From the NCBI RefSeq assembly GCF_014212055.1, contig NZ_JACJVO010000015.1, positions 33,649 through 97,648 of the forward strand: 64,000 nucleotides of DNA. The letters are read 5' to 3'. Under the pieces are notes generated by a model. The model was not told the DNA's origin. It saw nothing but the letters and a program-made list of their open reading frames with translations, and ran no database searches. A program made the translations under genes and the position numbers. Below are positions 1 through 8,111 of this stretch, in pieces; position 1 is the first letter of the stretch; each line of letters starts with the position of its first letter. The stretch comes from Cohnella zeiphila (GTDB lineage Bacteria > Bacillota > Bacilli > Paenibacillales > Paenibacillaceae).

Positions 1-263
1 ATGCCGGTCCGGATGAGGACCCGGCTCATCGACACGATGATCGAGATGATAAAGATCGTGCCGAGAAGTTCTTTGGCGGCGTAGACGAAGCTTTTGAACA
101 GGCCGGATACGGAATCGCCGACGCTGGCGGTGGCGATCAGGCCGAGCGCCAGAATGCCCGCCACGCAGATCATCGTCGTGTCCCGCCGCTTGATCAGACA
201 GGCGACGATAAAGACGATAAACGCCAGATATACCCAGTGCAGAGAGCTTAAGTTTACGTCCAT
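1..263 (-). CDS. Integral membrane protein, N-terminal part only
   Basis: This reading frame starts at an ATG at 263 on the minus strand, behind a good GGAGGG ribosome binding site, and runs off the window edge, so only the first 87 residues are visible. They contain at least three hydrophobic segments (roughly residues 9-24, 31-47 and 66-80) separated by short polar stretches with a basic KRRD turn. This is the pattern of a multi-pass inner-membrane protein, possibly a transporter. No family could be named from this part. The rest of the gene lies to the left of the window. Confidence 0.6.
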   Translation of the reverse strand, partial: MDVNLSSLHWVYLAFIVFIVACLIKRRDTTMICVAGILALGLIATASVGDSVSGLFKSFVYAAKELLGTIFIISIIVSMSRVLIRTG

Positions 264-413
264 GAGCAAATCCCTCCGCCAGTCGATTGGAGTACATTGT
301 ATGTACGCGAACGCCCAATCGTGACGCCGCCCCGACAGCGTTCGTCCTCTTGCGGGGTCGAAGAAGGTCTGTTATAGTCCATATATTTGGAGAAAACGGA
401 GGGAGCGCGGATC

Positions 414-629
414 ATGTCGGTGAACAGGCGATTGGAGACGGATGAGGATTTTGCCGAAGCGAAGGAGAAGCAGCTGCGCCTTAGGGTTTTCAGAGACGAT
501 CACTTGGTCGAATCGGGAAGCGTGATCGTCCGATTCGATGCCGAGACCGTCGTCCTGCAGTCCGGTGTCAGCGATTTGGCTTACCACCCGCGAGCCAAAT
601 GCGAATTTTTCGAGCTTCGTCGCAAATAG
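414..629 (+). CDS. Small hypothetical protein (71 aa)
   Basis: The ATG at 414 has GGAGGG about ten bases upstream, so it is preferred over the in-frame TTG at 387, which has no ribosome binding site. The product is a soluble, charged protein of 71 residues with alternating hydrophobic stretches (LRLRVF, SVIVRF, TVVLQSG) that suggest a small beta-rich fold. No motif was recognised. It stands alone: a strong promoter for the next gene begins just after its stop codon. Function is unknown. Confidence 0.6.
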   Translation: MSVNRRLETDEDFAEAKEKQLRLRVFRDDHLVESGSVIVRFDAETVVLQSGVSDLAYHPRAKCEFFELRRK

Positions 630-639
630 CGGGAACCGC

Positions 640-669
640 TTGACAGACGGCTTCGCCTCGACATATAAT
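640..669 (+). promoter_or_regulatory. Consensus vegetative (SigA-type) promoter
   Basis: TTGACA at 640-645 and TATAAT at 664-669 are separated by 18 bases, so both hexamers match the consensus exactly. Transcription should start near 676. It would read through a strong hairpin at 700-748 before reaching the secreted-protein gene at 801. Confidence 0.8.
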
Positions 670-699
670 CAGAACAAAAGTTCGCATTTTCCATTCAGG

Positions 700-748
700 A
701 AGCACCTGTGGGAAAGCGCCGTCTACGGCCTTTTCTCAGGTGCTTTTT
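700..748 (+). terminator. Leader hairpin with T tract (attenuator, or end of a short RNA)
   Basis: AAGCACCTG (700-708) pairs with CAGGTGCTT (737-745), and the inner arms GGGAAAG and GCCGT pair with ACGGC and TTTTCTC, giving a nearly continuous stem of about 20 pairs. Five T bases end at 748. This is a textbook intrinsic terminator, yet it lies between the promoter at 640-669 and the gene starting at 801. Either it ends a small RNA of about 70 nt or it attenuates the downstream gene. Confidence 0.7.
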
Positions 749-800
749 GGCGTTTGTCGGCGGCGCGGCGATCGAAGATCCGATGGGAGGATGTATCGAG

Positions 801-1625
801 ATGAAGAGGTTCTGTCAAAACGCAATGCTGCTGTTAATCGGAATGTATCTGGCTTTCGTCGCGCCGTCGGAAGGATACGCGGCATCCGCCGTCTCTTGGT
901 CGGCGACGACGAAGGCGGGATGGGACAAGCTGGTGGCGGACGCGGACGCCGCCCGCGCCGCGAAGCTGAAGTCGATGGCTGCGGAGCTCGCTTCCTTGCA
1001 GCAGCAGGAAGCGAGTCTGGACGCAAGGATTCAGTCTGCGCATGATGCCAACGCGAAGGAGACCGATGCCGTCCGGCAGCGGATCAAGACGATCAACGCC
1101 GCCAAGCTGAGCGCGATGGCGACGCAGACGAAGCAAGTTCGCTCGCGCAACCAGCCGATTCTGGACCAGTACACGAAGCTGAACAAGCAGATCAGTACCG
1201 CCAGATCGCTCGGCAGCAAGACGATCCGGTCCGCGCTGCAGACGGAAGCGAACCTGTTGAAGCCGCTCGTTCAGATCGCCCGGGACAACATCCGGAACCA
1301 GACCGCCGCGGAGAAAAGCCTCAAGGACGCTACTTCCAAGACGGCCAAGACGATTCGCGCCACGTTGGCCGGCGCCGACTCTAGCAAGAAACAGATCGCC
1401 GCCGAGAAGAAGTCCGTCACTTCGAACAAAGCGTCGATCTCCTCGTCGATGAAGACGTTCAACCAGGCCGTCAAGAAGAAAGACCCGGCGGGGGCATCCT
1501 CCTCCCTGTCTTCGATTCTCTCCTACTACCGGCAGTTGAACGGGCACAAGGAGAAGATTTACGGGCACGAACGGGATATCGCCGCCATTCTGGTCAAGGC
1601 AAAGGGGCAATTTCCCGCGTCGTAG
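801..1625 (+). CDS. Secreted alpha-helical hypothetical protein
   Basis: The ATG at 801 follows GGGAGG at good spacing and gives a protein of 274 residues. A longer frame upstream has no ribosome binding site and would remove the signal peptide from the N-terminus. Residues 1-27 form a signal peptide (KRF, then a hydrophobic LLLIGMYLAFVA core, with probable cleavage after GYAA). The rest is rich in Ala, Lys, Gln and Ser with repeated helix-forming stretches, including an ELASLQQQEASL coiled-coil segment, and has no cysteine after the signal. No family was recognised. Expression is probably controlled by the promoter and hairpin at 640-748. The last 32 bases overlap the convergent gene at 1594. 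Confidence 0.75.
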   Translation: MKRFCQNAMLLLIGMYLAFVAPSEGYAASAVSWSATTKAGWDKLVADADAARAAKLKSMAAELASLQQQEASLDARIQSAHDANAKETDAVRQRIKTINAAKLSAMATQTKQVRSRNQPILDQYTKLNKQISTARSLGSKTIRSALQTEANLLKPLVQIARDNIRNQTAAEKSLKDATSKTAKTIRATLAGADSSKKQIAAEKKSVTSNKASISSSMKTFNQAVKKKDPAGASSSLSSILSYYRQLNGHKEKIYGHERDIAAILVKAKGQFPAS

Positions 1626-3117
1626 TCCGATCGGCATCGACCGCTCCCTTACCGGCTGCGCGCATCTCTCTCCAAAGCAGCCAGAAGACGAGCAGCAGAA
1701 TGACCACGTTGACGGCGGCGACCCAAGCATAGGCGGAAGACAAGGCGGAATGGGAACCGAAGCCTCCTCCCATTCCTCCGAAAGGGCCTCTCCCGCCGCC
1801 CCAGTCTCCGGGACGGGAGTTCCCGCCGAAGCCGGCGGAGGGACCGCCCCCCTGGAAGCCGTCCGATCCGAGAGACCGGCCTGCCGGGGGGCTCCCATTC
1901 CCGAAGCCGCCGGACAACCGACGCGCAGCGCCTCCCCGGCCGTTAGCCGCCTGGCCGCCGAAGCCACCTTGGCTTCCGCTCTTTCTCAGGACGGCGACCA
2001 GGTTGACGGTCACCGTCGCGGTCAAAGCAATAGCGGGCGCGAGCCATTTCCGGTCATGAATCACGGCGAAGACGAAGAACAACAGCGCGGGCAGGCTGTA
2101 GCGTTCGTGAATTTCGGTCGGAAGCATGAAGAAGGCTAAGTTGATCGCAGCCGAAGCTTTGAACAGCATGCCGTCTACGGATTCGGATGCGGTACGCCGC
2201 CCCGTCGCCACGATCAGGTAGACGCAGGCATACAGGGCAGCCATTGCGAACAGCAGAAGACCGAGCGCCCGGTAAGGAAGCAGATCCGCGAATCGGGCCG
2301 TATCCGGATCCGCCGGATTCAGGCCGGTTACATAATACCAGACGTTCATCGCGTTCAAGCTGACGTTCGCGTACATGCCGACGGCGTCGGTATACGCTTG
2401 GCGAATCATGGCGCCGAGACCGCCCCCCGCCTGAAAATACAAAACCGCGGCTGCAAACGGAAGCGCAAAGCAGACGCTCCACTCGAGCAAGGGGCGCTTC
2501 CGCCGCTCCTGGAACCACGCGAGGAGCAGATACAAGCCGACGACGGGAAGAACGGTTACCGCCTGGAATTTCGTCAACAGCGCCAATGACGCCAGCAAGC
2601 CGCTAAGCCAAGGTCGCCTGGTCGCCTGCCATACCGACAGCACCATCAGCATCCCGTGAAGCATCTCTACTTGGCCCCAGACGGGACCGTCGACGACGAA
2701 GGCGGGATTCAGGGCGAACAGCGCCAGCACGAGAAGCTTCCATTTACGGCTCCGGATCGAGGAGATCAGCGCCATGGCGGCTGCAAGGGCGAACAGGTCT
2801 ATGACCACGATCAGCGCCTTGAAAGAAAAGGCGCCGGCCTGAGGCTCGATACCGAGAAAACCGAGCACCCGGCCGTATCCTTCCAGCAAAAGAAGGAAAA
2901 ACGGCGGATAGTTCAGATTCGCATCGTTCGTATAAGCGCCGCCGAGTCCAAAGTTATCGGCAGCCTGCATCCATTGGACGAACAAGCGCTGATCCGAATA
3001 GAACCCCGGAGTCTCCGCCGCCGTCCACAAACGAACGGCAACGGCGGCGGCCAACAGCAGCGCGGCTCCCCACGGGTAGAACCGGCGGAGTCGCGGTTCG
3101 ATCCGATTCTCTTCCAT
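1594..3117 (-). CDS. Multi-pass membrane protein resembling GT-C type glycosyltransferases
   Basis: The start chosen is the ATG at 3117 (MEENRIEP), which has AAGGGAG six bases upstream; a longer frame to 3156 has no such site. The 507-residue product has about ten hydrophobic segments. The first extramembrane loop contains an acidic SDQRLF stretch and a NYPP motif, a pattern seen in polytopic GT-C enzymes that use lipid-linked sugars (GT87/DUF2029-like). Near the C-terminus, around residues 390-455, is an unusual Gly/Pro/Arg-rich segment (repeats such as GGFG and GGRG) before a final membrane helix, probably a disordered loop. The assignment is inference from topology; substrate is unknown. 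The gene overlaps the end of the convergent gene at 801-1625 by 32 bases. Confidence 0.6.
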   Translation of the reverse strand: MEENRIEPRLRRFYPWGAALLLAAAVAVRLWTAAETPGFYSDQRLFVQWMQAADNFGLGGAYTNDANLNYPPFFLLLLEGYGRVLGFLGIEPQAGAFSFKALIVVIDLFALAAAMALISSIRSRKWKLLVLALFALNPAFVVDGPVWGQVEMLHGMLMVLSVWQATRRPWLSGLLASLALLTKFQAVTVLPVVGLYLLLAWFQERRKRPLLEWSVCFALPFAAAVLYFQAGGGLGAMIRQAYTDAVGMYANVSLNAMNVWYYVTGLNPADPDTARFADLLPYRALGLLLFAMAALYACVYLIVATGRRTASESVDGMLFKASAAINLAFFMLPTEIHERYSLPALLFFVFAVIHDRKWLAPAIALTATVTVNLVAVLRKSGSQGGFGGQAANGRGGAARRLSGGFGNGSPPAGRSLGSDGFQGGGPSAGFGGNSRPGDWGGGRGPFGGMGGGFGSHSALSSAYAWVAAVNVVILLLVFWLLWREMRAAGKGAVDADRTTTREIAPLP

Positions 3118-3230
3118 AAGAGTCTCCCTTTCATCGCTCGGCAGCACCGAGCCCATTCCCCTGGACGTATCTTCTCACGCGAGGATGAAGCGGAGATGAA
3201 AACAGAATGAAGGCACCTTTAATCGACGCA

Positions 3231-3255
3231 AAGAAAACCCCGCGCGAACGCGGGG
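3231..3255 (-). terminator. Intrinsic terminator of the DUF1657 gene
   Basis: On the minus strand, CCCCGCG, a TTCG tetraloop and CGCGGGG form a 7-bp perfect stem followed by TTTTCTTTG. It lies just after the stop codon of the gene at 3274-3480. Confidence 0.85.
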
Positions 3256-3273
3256 CTCTGAGCAGGCCGAAAA

Positions 3274-3480
3274 TCAGAAACCTTTATATTGAGGTTCCTC
3301 GTTTTCCAGCTGCTGCACTCTCGACTCCACTTGGGACAAGATTTGCTGCGTTTGCTCAGCGGCGTTCGTGAACAGCGTTTTGGCCTCTTGGTTTTGCGTG
3401 CTCAGGGCAAATTGCTCCAGACTTGCTTGCGCGCTTTTCAAAGAGGCGACACAGGTTTTCACTTGGGAAGCGACGGTCAT
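3274..3480 (-). CDS. DUF1657 spore-associated small protein
   Basis: A 68-residue protein with the features of the DUF1657 family: N-terminal TVASQVK, a central helix SLKSAQASLEQFAL, and a second helix of Gln/Glu-rich heptads (SQVESRVQQLENE). The start is supported by AAGGGGTGA upstream of the ATG. The family is known from sporulation operons of the spoVA2mob type. Here the gene is transcribed away from a spoVAC-spoVAD-2Duf operon, and the protein is similar to the C-terminal domain of the 2Duf product at 5158-6018 (compare LKSAQASLEQFA with LKKTQADLELFA). A role in the spore inner membrane is inferred from this context. Confidence 0.85.
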   Translation of the reverse strand: MTVASQVKTCVASLKSAQASLEQFALSTQNQEAKTLFTNAAEQTQQILSQVESRVQQLENEEPQYKGF

Positions 3481-3634
3481 GTTGAATCACCCCTTTGATC
3501 GGAATTTCCCGCGTTCCGGGACGTCTTATAACCTACCCCGATTCGTTGAAATCATTACCGCCAAAAAATTGTCGTAAAACGGAGGACTCGGTGGCATCCT
3601 GATAAGCAAACTGGAAAACAAGGGGCAAGTCGGA

Positions 3635-4108
3635 ATGGCTAACAAGAAGCTCAAGAAACTGACGCCAACCCAGCAGGAGTACCAGCGCCTGGCGCTCAGC
3701 CACATGCCGAAGCGCTCTGTCGCCGCCAACAGCGTGCGCGCCTTCGGGTTCGGCGGGCTGATCTGTCTGGTCGGGGAGTGCATCCGGCAGATGTTTATTC
3801 ATTGGGGAGGCTGGGATGAGGTCAAAGCGGGAGATCCGACGGTCGCGATTCTGATCTTCATCTCGGTCCTGCTGACCAGCCTGGGCGTATACGACAAGCT
3901 CGGGCAATGGGCCGGGGCCGGCTCCGCCGTTCCGGTGACGGGATTCGCCAATTCGATGGCTTCGACGGCGATCGAAGGACGCAGCGAAGGCATCGTGCTC
4001 GGCGTCGCGACGAACATGTTCAAGCTGGCCGGATCGGTCATCGTGTTCGGCACCGTAGCCGCGTTCATCATCGCTTTGATTCGTCTGATCTTCAATCAAG
4101 GAGGCTGA
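3635..4108 (+). CDS. spoVAC: Stage V sporulation protein AC
   Basis: SpoVAC is an inner-membrane protein of the channel that moves calcium-dipicolinate into the developing spore and releases it at germination. The 157-residue product matches the family in length and pattern: a basic N-terminus (KKLKKLTPTQQEYQRLA), the conserved-looking FGFGGLICLVGE membrane segment, and further helices around VAILIFISVLLTSLG and VFGTVAAFIIALI. The ATG at 3635 has AAGGGG nine bases upstream. spoVAD follows after eight bases, so the two are surely co-transcribed. As is usual for spoVA genes, expression is expected in the forespore, but no clear SigG promoter could be read. Confidence 0.92.
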   Translation: MANKKLKKLTPTQQEYQRLALSHMPKRSVAANSVRAFGFGGLICLVGECIRQMFIHWGGWDEVKAGDPTVAILIFISVLLTSLGVYDKLGQWAGAGSAVPVTGFANSMASTAIEGRSEGIVLGVATNMFKLAGSVIVFGTVAAFIIALIRLIFNQGG

Positions 4109-4116
4109 GCGTTCTT

Positions 4117-5151
4117 ATGCTCAAAGGTCATCAAAGCTGGCTGTTCCATCGCAAGCCCAAGCTCGTCTCCGCAGCCGCCGTCGTCGGGCCGTTCGAAGGG
4201 CGCGGGCCGCTGGCCGACGACTTCGATATCATCCATGGCGATTCGCTGCTGGAACAAGCCAGCTGGGAGAAGGCGGAACGGACAATGCTCGAAGAAGCCG
4301 CCAACGTCGCGATCGAGAGAGCGGGTATTACGAAGGAGCAAGTGCATTTCTACGTCGGCGGAGATCTGCTCAACCAGATTACCAGCAGCGGCTACGCCGC
4401 GCGAACGCTGACCATTCCGTACCTCGGCGTGTTCGGGGCCTGCTCCACTTCGATGGAGAGCCTGGCGCTGGCCTCTTACATGGTCGCTACCGGGGGAGCG
4501 AAGCATGCGCTGGCGGCTACTTCCAGCCATAACTCCAGCGCGGAGAAGCAGTTCCGCTATCCGACCGAATACGGTTCGCAGAAGCCGCCCAGCGCCCAAT
4601 ACACCGTGACGGGCGCAGGCGCCGCCGTCGTCGCCGAAGCAGGCTCGGGTCCTTCGATCGCGTCGGCCACCATCGGCAGAGTCGTCGATATGGGGATCAA
4701 AGATCCGTTTAACATGGGAGCCGCCATGGCGCCGGCGGCAGTCGATACGATCACGGCTCATTTCCGCGATCTGCAGGTCGGGCCCGATCATTACGACCTG
4801 ATCGTAACGGGGGATTTGGCTCAGGTCGGCCACTCCATTGCCGAAGAGCTGCTCGACAAGCACGGCGTTCCGATCCACAAAACCCGGTTCAAGGATTGCG
4901 GGATGATGATCTACGATTACGAGAAGCAAATGGTTCAGGCCGGAGGAAGCGGATGCGCTTGTTCGGCGGTCGTCACTTACGGACATCTGCTCAAGAAGCT
5001 TCGCAAGGGCGAACTGCGGCGGATACTCGTCGTGGCCACCGGAGCGCTGCACTCGCCGGTCGCCATGCAGCAGGGGGAATCCATCCCCGGCATCGCGCAC
5101 GCGGTAGCGCTCGAAGCGGAATCCGAAGAAGAGCGGACAGGAAAGGACTGA
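4117..5151 (+). CDS. spoVAD: Stage V sporulation protein AD
   Basis: SpoVAD is a thiolase-fold protein that sits on the spore inner membrane and binds dipicolinic acid. The 344-residue product starts at the ATG at 4117 (MLKGHQSWLF), with AAGGAGG upstream; the longer frame to 3907 overlaps spoVAC and is rejected. Recognisable family stretches are the N-terminal PKLVSAAAVVGPFEGRG, the thiolase-like FGACSTSMESLALAS (about residues 107-121), and the C-terminal GSGCACSAVVTYGHLL and VATGALHSP. The length is typical (about 338). The stop codon is followed directly by the 2Duf gene. Confidence 0.94.
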   Translation: MLKGHQSWLFHRKPKLVSAAAVVGPFEGRGPLADDFDIIHGDSLLEQASWEKAERTMLEEAANVAIERAGITKEQVHFYVGGDLLNQITSSGYAARTLTIPYLGVFGACSTSMESLALASYMVATGGAKHALAATSSHNSSAEKQFRYPTEYGSQKPPSAQYTVTGAGAAVVAEAGSGPSIASATIGRVVDMGIKDPFNMGAAMAPAAVDTITAHFRDLQVGPDHYDLIVTGDLAQVGHSIAEELLDKHGVPIHKTRFKDCGMMIYDYEKQMVQAGGSGCACSAVVTYGHLLKKLRKGELRRILVVATGALHSPVAMQQGESIPGIAHAVALEAESEEERTGKD

Positions 5152-5157
5152 TTGACA

Positions 5158-6018
5158 ATGCCGAACTGGGGAGAGATCGCCATACGTTCGTTGGGCTCGA
5201 TGGCCATGCTGTTCGCGATGACCCGTATTTTGGGCAAGAAGCAAATTTCGCAGCTGTCGTTCTTCGAATATATATTGGGGATTACGCTCGGCGAGTTGGC
5301 GGCCTTCATCTCCACCGACATCGAAGCCCACTACTTCCACGGCGTCGTTGCCCTGCTCATCTGGTTCCTTATTCCGTTCGGCCTGGAATTCCTGATGCTC
5401 AAGAGCCGCAAGCTTCGGCATTGGTTCGAGGGCAAAGGACGAATCATGATCAAGGAAGGCAAAGTGCTGGAGGACAACCTGAAGAAGGAACGCATCACGG
5501 CGGACGAGCTGCTTGAGCAATTGCGGGGCAAGAGCGTCTTCAACATGGCGGACGTGGAATTCGCGGTCATGGAGACGAACGGCGATCTGAACGTGCTGCT
5601 CAAAAAAGACAAACAGCCGCTCACCGCCAGCCATCTGGGGATAAAGATGGTGAACGAAGTCGAACCGCAGACGGTCATCATCGACGGCAAGTATATAGAT
5701 GAACCGCTCGCGACGCTGGGACTGAGCCGGGGCTGGCTCAACACCGAGCTGGAGAAGATCGGGGTAACGGTTGAGAATGTCTTTCTCGGACAGGTGGACG
5801 CGTACCAGCAGGTTTACGTCGATCTGTACGACGATAAGCTGAAAGTGCCCGCTCCCCAGGGCAAGGCGCTTTTGCTGGCGACGCTCAAGAAGACGCAAGC
5901 CGATCTGGAACTGTTCGCATCGGCGAGCCAGAACGAAGACGCCAAGCGAATGTACGAGCGAAATTCGCGAGAGCTGGCCGACGTTGTCTCTCAGCTCACT
6001 CCGATACTTCAAAGCTGA
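5158..6018 (+). CDS. 2Duf protein: DUF421 (YetF-like) membrane protein fused to DUF1657
   Basis: The N-terminal part has two or three membrane helices with the YetF/DUF421 signature (RILGKKQISQLSFFEYILGI), followed by a cytosolic DUF421 domain around residues 80-200. The last 50 residues (ATLKKTQADLELFASA) match DUF1657, like the free protein at 3274-3480. Such two-domain 2Duf proteins occur in the spoVA2mob operon of heat-resistant Bacillus spores and are known to raise wet-heat resistance by affecting the inner membrane. A TTG at 5152, abutting the spoVAD stop codon, is an alternative start; AGGAAAGGA lies upstream of both. The usual spoVAEb gene between spoVAD and this gene is missing. Confidence 0.88.
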   Translation: MPNWGEIAIRSLGSMAMLFAMTRILGKKQISQLSFFEYILGITLGELAAFISTDIEAHYFHGVVALLIWFLIPFGLEFLMLKSRKLRHWFEGKGRIMIKEGKVLEDNLKKERITADELLEQLRGKSVFNMADVEFAVMETNGDLNVLLKKDKQPLTASHLGIKMVNEVEPQTVIIDGKYIDEPLATLGLSRGWLNTELEKIGVTVENVFLGQVDAYQQVYVDLYDDKLKVPAPQGKALLLATLKKTQADLELFASASQNEDAKRMYERNSRELADVVSQLTPILQS

Positions 6019-6030
6019 TTGCCTGCCGAC

Positions 6031-6077
6031 TGGCGGCAGCCGAACGGATCGGTTATCGGTCGGTTCCGGCTGCCGCC
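6031..6077 (+). terminator. Large hairpin after the spoVA-type operon
   Basis: TGGCGGCAGCCGAAC at 6031-6045 is repeated in inverted form at about 6062-6077 with one bulged base, and a small dyad (GATCGGTTATCGGTC) fills the loop. There is no long T run, so termination would be weak or Rho-assisted. It is the only clear structure in the 240 bases after the operon. Confidence 0.5.
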
Positions 6078-6257
6078 ATGCCATTTGTAAGCAGGCGCTT
6101 TTTTCCCGTATGCCGAAAGCGCCTTTCCCTCTTCGATTTTTCTCGCCGTCTCGTCCTATTTCCCCATGCCTGCGGCAGTCTTCGTGCGGATCCCCCCCTT
6201 CTTTCGCGCCCAGCGATCTCCCTAGATCGAACGCCAGTCGAAATCGCCCCGGAGCAG

Positions 6258-6287
6258 TTGACGAATCCGTCCCGCGGAGTGTAAGAT
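6258..6287 (+). promoter_or_regulatory. Probable zwf promoter
   Basis: TTGACG (6258-6263) and TAAGAT (6282-6287) are 18 bases apart, about 110 bases before the zwf start. The match is fair rather than perfect. The rest of the 6078-6398 gap shows no ORF with a ribosome binding site. Confidence 0.45.
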
Positions 6288-6398
6288 TGGCACTATTATG
6301 ATCGCACCAATCGTATTCCTGTCGGAATGGACGGGATGCAAGATATATAGGGCGAAGGGCCCGGCGCTTACGGAGCGCGGTAGGAGGAACACGGACTG

Positions 6399-7898
6399 AT
6401 GGAAGCCATGACGTTTATTTTGTTCGGCGCGACCGGCGATCTAGCCAAGCGGAAGATTTACCCCGCTTTGTACAATTTATATATGGACGGCAAGCTTCCG
6501 TCCGCCTTTACGGTCATCGGGCTCGGCCGGAGAGAGTTTCCCGACTCCGTCTACCAGGGCCAGGTCGAGCAATCGCTGAGACAGTTTTCGCGCCGTCCCG
6601 TCGCGGAAGAGGGAGCGGCGCCGCTGGGAGATTTTCTGTCTTCCTTCCGCTATCACCCGCTGAACGTGAATCATGCCGAGGATTACGGCAAGCTGCTGGA
6701 GCTTGTCCGGTCCCGCGAGCAGGCGCTGGGCGGCCCCGGCAACCGGATGTTTTACCTGTCCGTCGCCCCGGACTTCTTCGGCGTGATCGCGCAGCAAATT
6801 CAGGAGAGCGGCCTCGGAACGACGTCGGGCTGGAAGCGGCTCATCATCGAGAAGCCGTTCGGCCACGATCTTGCATCGGCGCGGCTGCTCAACGAACATT
6901 TAAGCCATTCTTTCGAGGAAGAGGAGATCTTCCGGATCGATCATTACCTCGGCAAGACGATGGTGCAAAATCTGGAGACGCTGGTGATGGCCAATCCGGT
7001 CATTCAGGCGGTGTGGAACAAGGAATACATCTCCAACGTCCAGATTACGGCGAGCGAGACCGTCGGCGTCGAAGAGCGGGCCGGCTATTACGACCAGGCC
7101 GGCGCGATTCGGGACATGTTCCAGAACCATCTTCTTCAAGTGCTCATGATGACGGCCATGCGCCGGCCGGAACGCATTACGGCCCGGCATATCCGCGAGG
7201 AGAAACGAAAGATCATCGAGTCCCTTCGGCCTATCGCGCCGGCGGAAGTCGCAGCGACTGTCGTCCGCGGCCAGTATGAAGCCGGCGTTCTGAACGGGAA
7301 AGAGGTAGTCGGCTACAAGCAAGAGCCGGGGATCGGGCCGGATTCCCGCAACGACACGTTCGTCGCCGCGCGCGTATCTATCGATCACCCGGATTGGCAG
7401 GGCGTTCCGTTTTACCTGCGGACCGGCAAACGCATGGCGGAGAAGTCGACTCGCATCGTAGTGGAATTCCGCAATCCGACGTTCGACCTTTATGCTTCCC
7501 GCGGAGAGAAGACGGCTTCCAATCTGCTCGTGATCGAGATCAATCCGAACGAGAAGGTGTCGTTCGTTCTGAACGCCAAGGACCCCCGGAACGAAGGGCG
7601 TCTCGAGACGGTTGACATGAGCTTCGCCACCGAACAGAAGGAGCTCCCGGAAGCGTACGAGCGGCTCATTTACGACGCGCTTCTGGGCGACGCCACCTTC
7701 TTCGCCCACTGGAACGAAGTCGAGCTTGCGTGGGAGTGGGTCCAGCCGGTGCTTGAAGCATTCGAAGGCGGAATGCTCCCTCTCCATCCGTACGCTGCCG
7801 GGTCCAACGGCCCGCAAGCGGCGGACAATCTTCTGCAGGAGAACGGCCATTCCTGGTGGCTCGATCCCGACGTCCCCGAACTGGTCGGCCAAGCTTGA
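6399..7898 (+). CDS. zwf: Glucose-6-phosphate 1-dehydrogenase
   Basis: This enzyme oxidises glucose 6-phosphate to 6-phosphogluconolactone with NADP and opens the oxidative pentose phosphate pathway. The 499-residue product has the N-terminal nucleotide-binding motif GATGDLAKRKIYPALY (from residue 9), the EKPFGHDLASA motif near 151, the substrate-binding RIDHYLGK at 179-186 and the QNHLLQVL segment. TAGGAGGAA lies nine bases before the ATG. The residue right after the active-site lysine is Thr187, where the family signature usually has Glu, Gln or Lys. The gene appears monocistronic, with a terminator at 7938-7963. Confidence 0.97.
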   Translation: MEAMTFILFGATGDLAKRKIYPALYNLYMDGKLPSAFTVIGLGRREFPDSVYQGQVEQSLRQFSRRPVAEEGAAPLGDFLSSFRYHPLNVNHAEDYGKLLELVRSREQALGGPGNRMFYLSVAPDFFGVIAQQIQESGLGTTSGWKRLIIEKPFGHDLASARLLNEHLSHSFEEEEIFRIDHYLGKTMVQNLETLVMANPVIQAVWNKEYISNVQITASETVGVEERAGYYDQAGAIRDMFQNHLLQVLMMTAMRRPERITARHIREEKRKIIESLRPIAPAEVAATVVRGQYEAGVLNGKEVVGYKQEPGIGPDSRNDTFVAARVSIDHPDWQGVPFYLRTGKRMAEKSTRIVVEFRNPTFDLYASRGEKTASNLLVIEINPNEKVSFVLNAKDPRNEGRLETVDMSFATEQKELPEAYERLIYDALLGDATFFAHWNEVELAWEWVQPVLEAFEGGMLPLHPYAAGSNGPQAADNLLQENGHSWWLDPDVPELVGQA

Positions 7899-7937
7899 GA
7901 CGAGCAAGGCTCATGACGATATTTGCCGCAACAAGGT

Positions 7938-7963
7938 CCGCTTCCATCCGGAGGCGGCTTTTT
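7938..7963 (+). terminator. Intrinsic terminator of zwf
   Basis: CCGCTTCC and GGAGGCGG form an 8-bp stem (one G-U pair) with an ATCC loop, followed by CTTTTTGC. It lies 40 bases after the zwf stop codon. Confidence 0.75.
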
Positions 7964-8111
7964 GCATTTCCTTCGTTTCCATATGCATGCGAGCCTGCCG
8001 GGTGCTCCGCTTAACCTTAAGACACTTTAAGGGGATCTTCATTCTGTTTTAAGTTCTTTCGTTTAGGATAAAGAACAATGGGAGAACGATTGAAGAAAGA
8101 AGGAATGGCCG

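Noticed and set aside
640..748. A known riboswitch or SRP RNA in the leader at 0.7 kb.
   Set aside because: No conserved core of a c-di-GMP, SAM, T-box or SRP RNA was recognised; only a promoter and hairpin are visible.
834..1967. A long minus-strand frame of 377 residues opposite the secreted-protein gene.
   Set aside because: It lies opposite two supported genes, has Arg/Ala-rich low-complexity content and no ribosome binding site, as is common for antisense frames in GC-rich DNA.
3481..3634. A SigG promoter for the spoVA-type genes.
   Set aside because: No pair of elements close to the SigG consensus at proper spacing could be read in either direction.
4096..6084. A 662-residue minus-strand frame opposite spoVAD and 2Duf.
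   Set aside because: It mirrors three clear sporulation genes and shows no recognisable motif or ribosome binding site.
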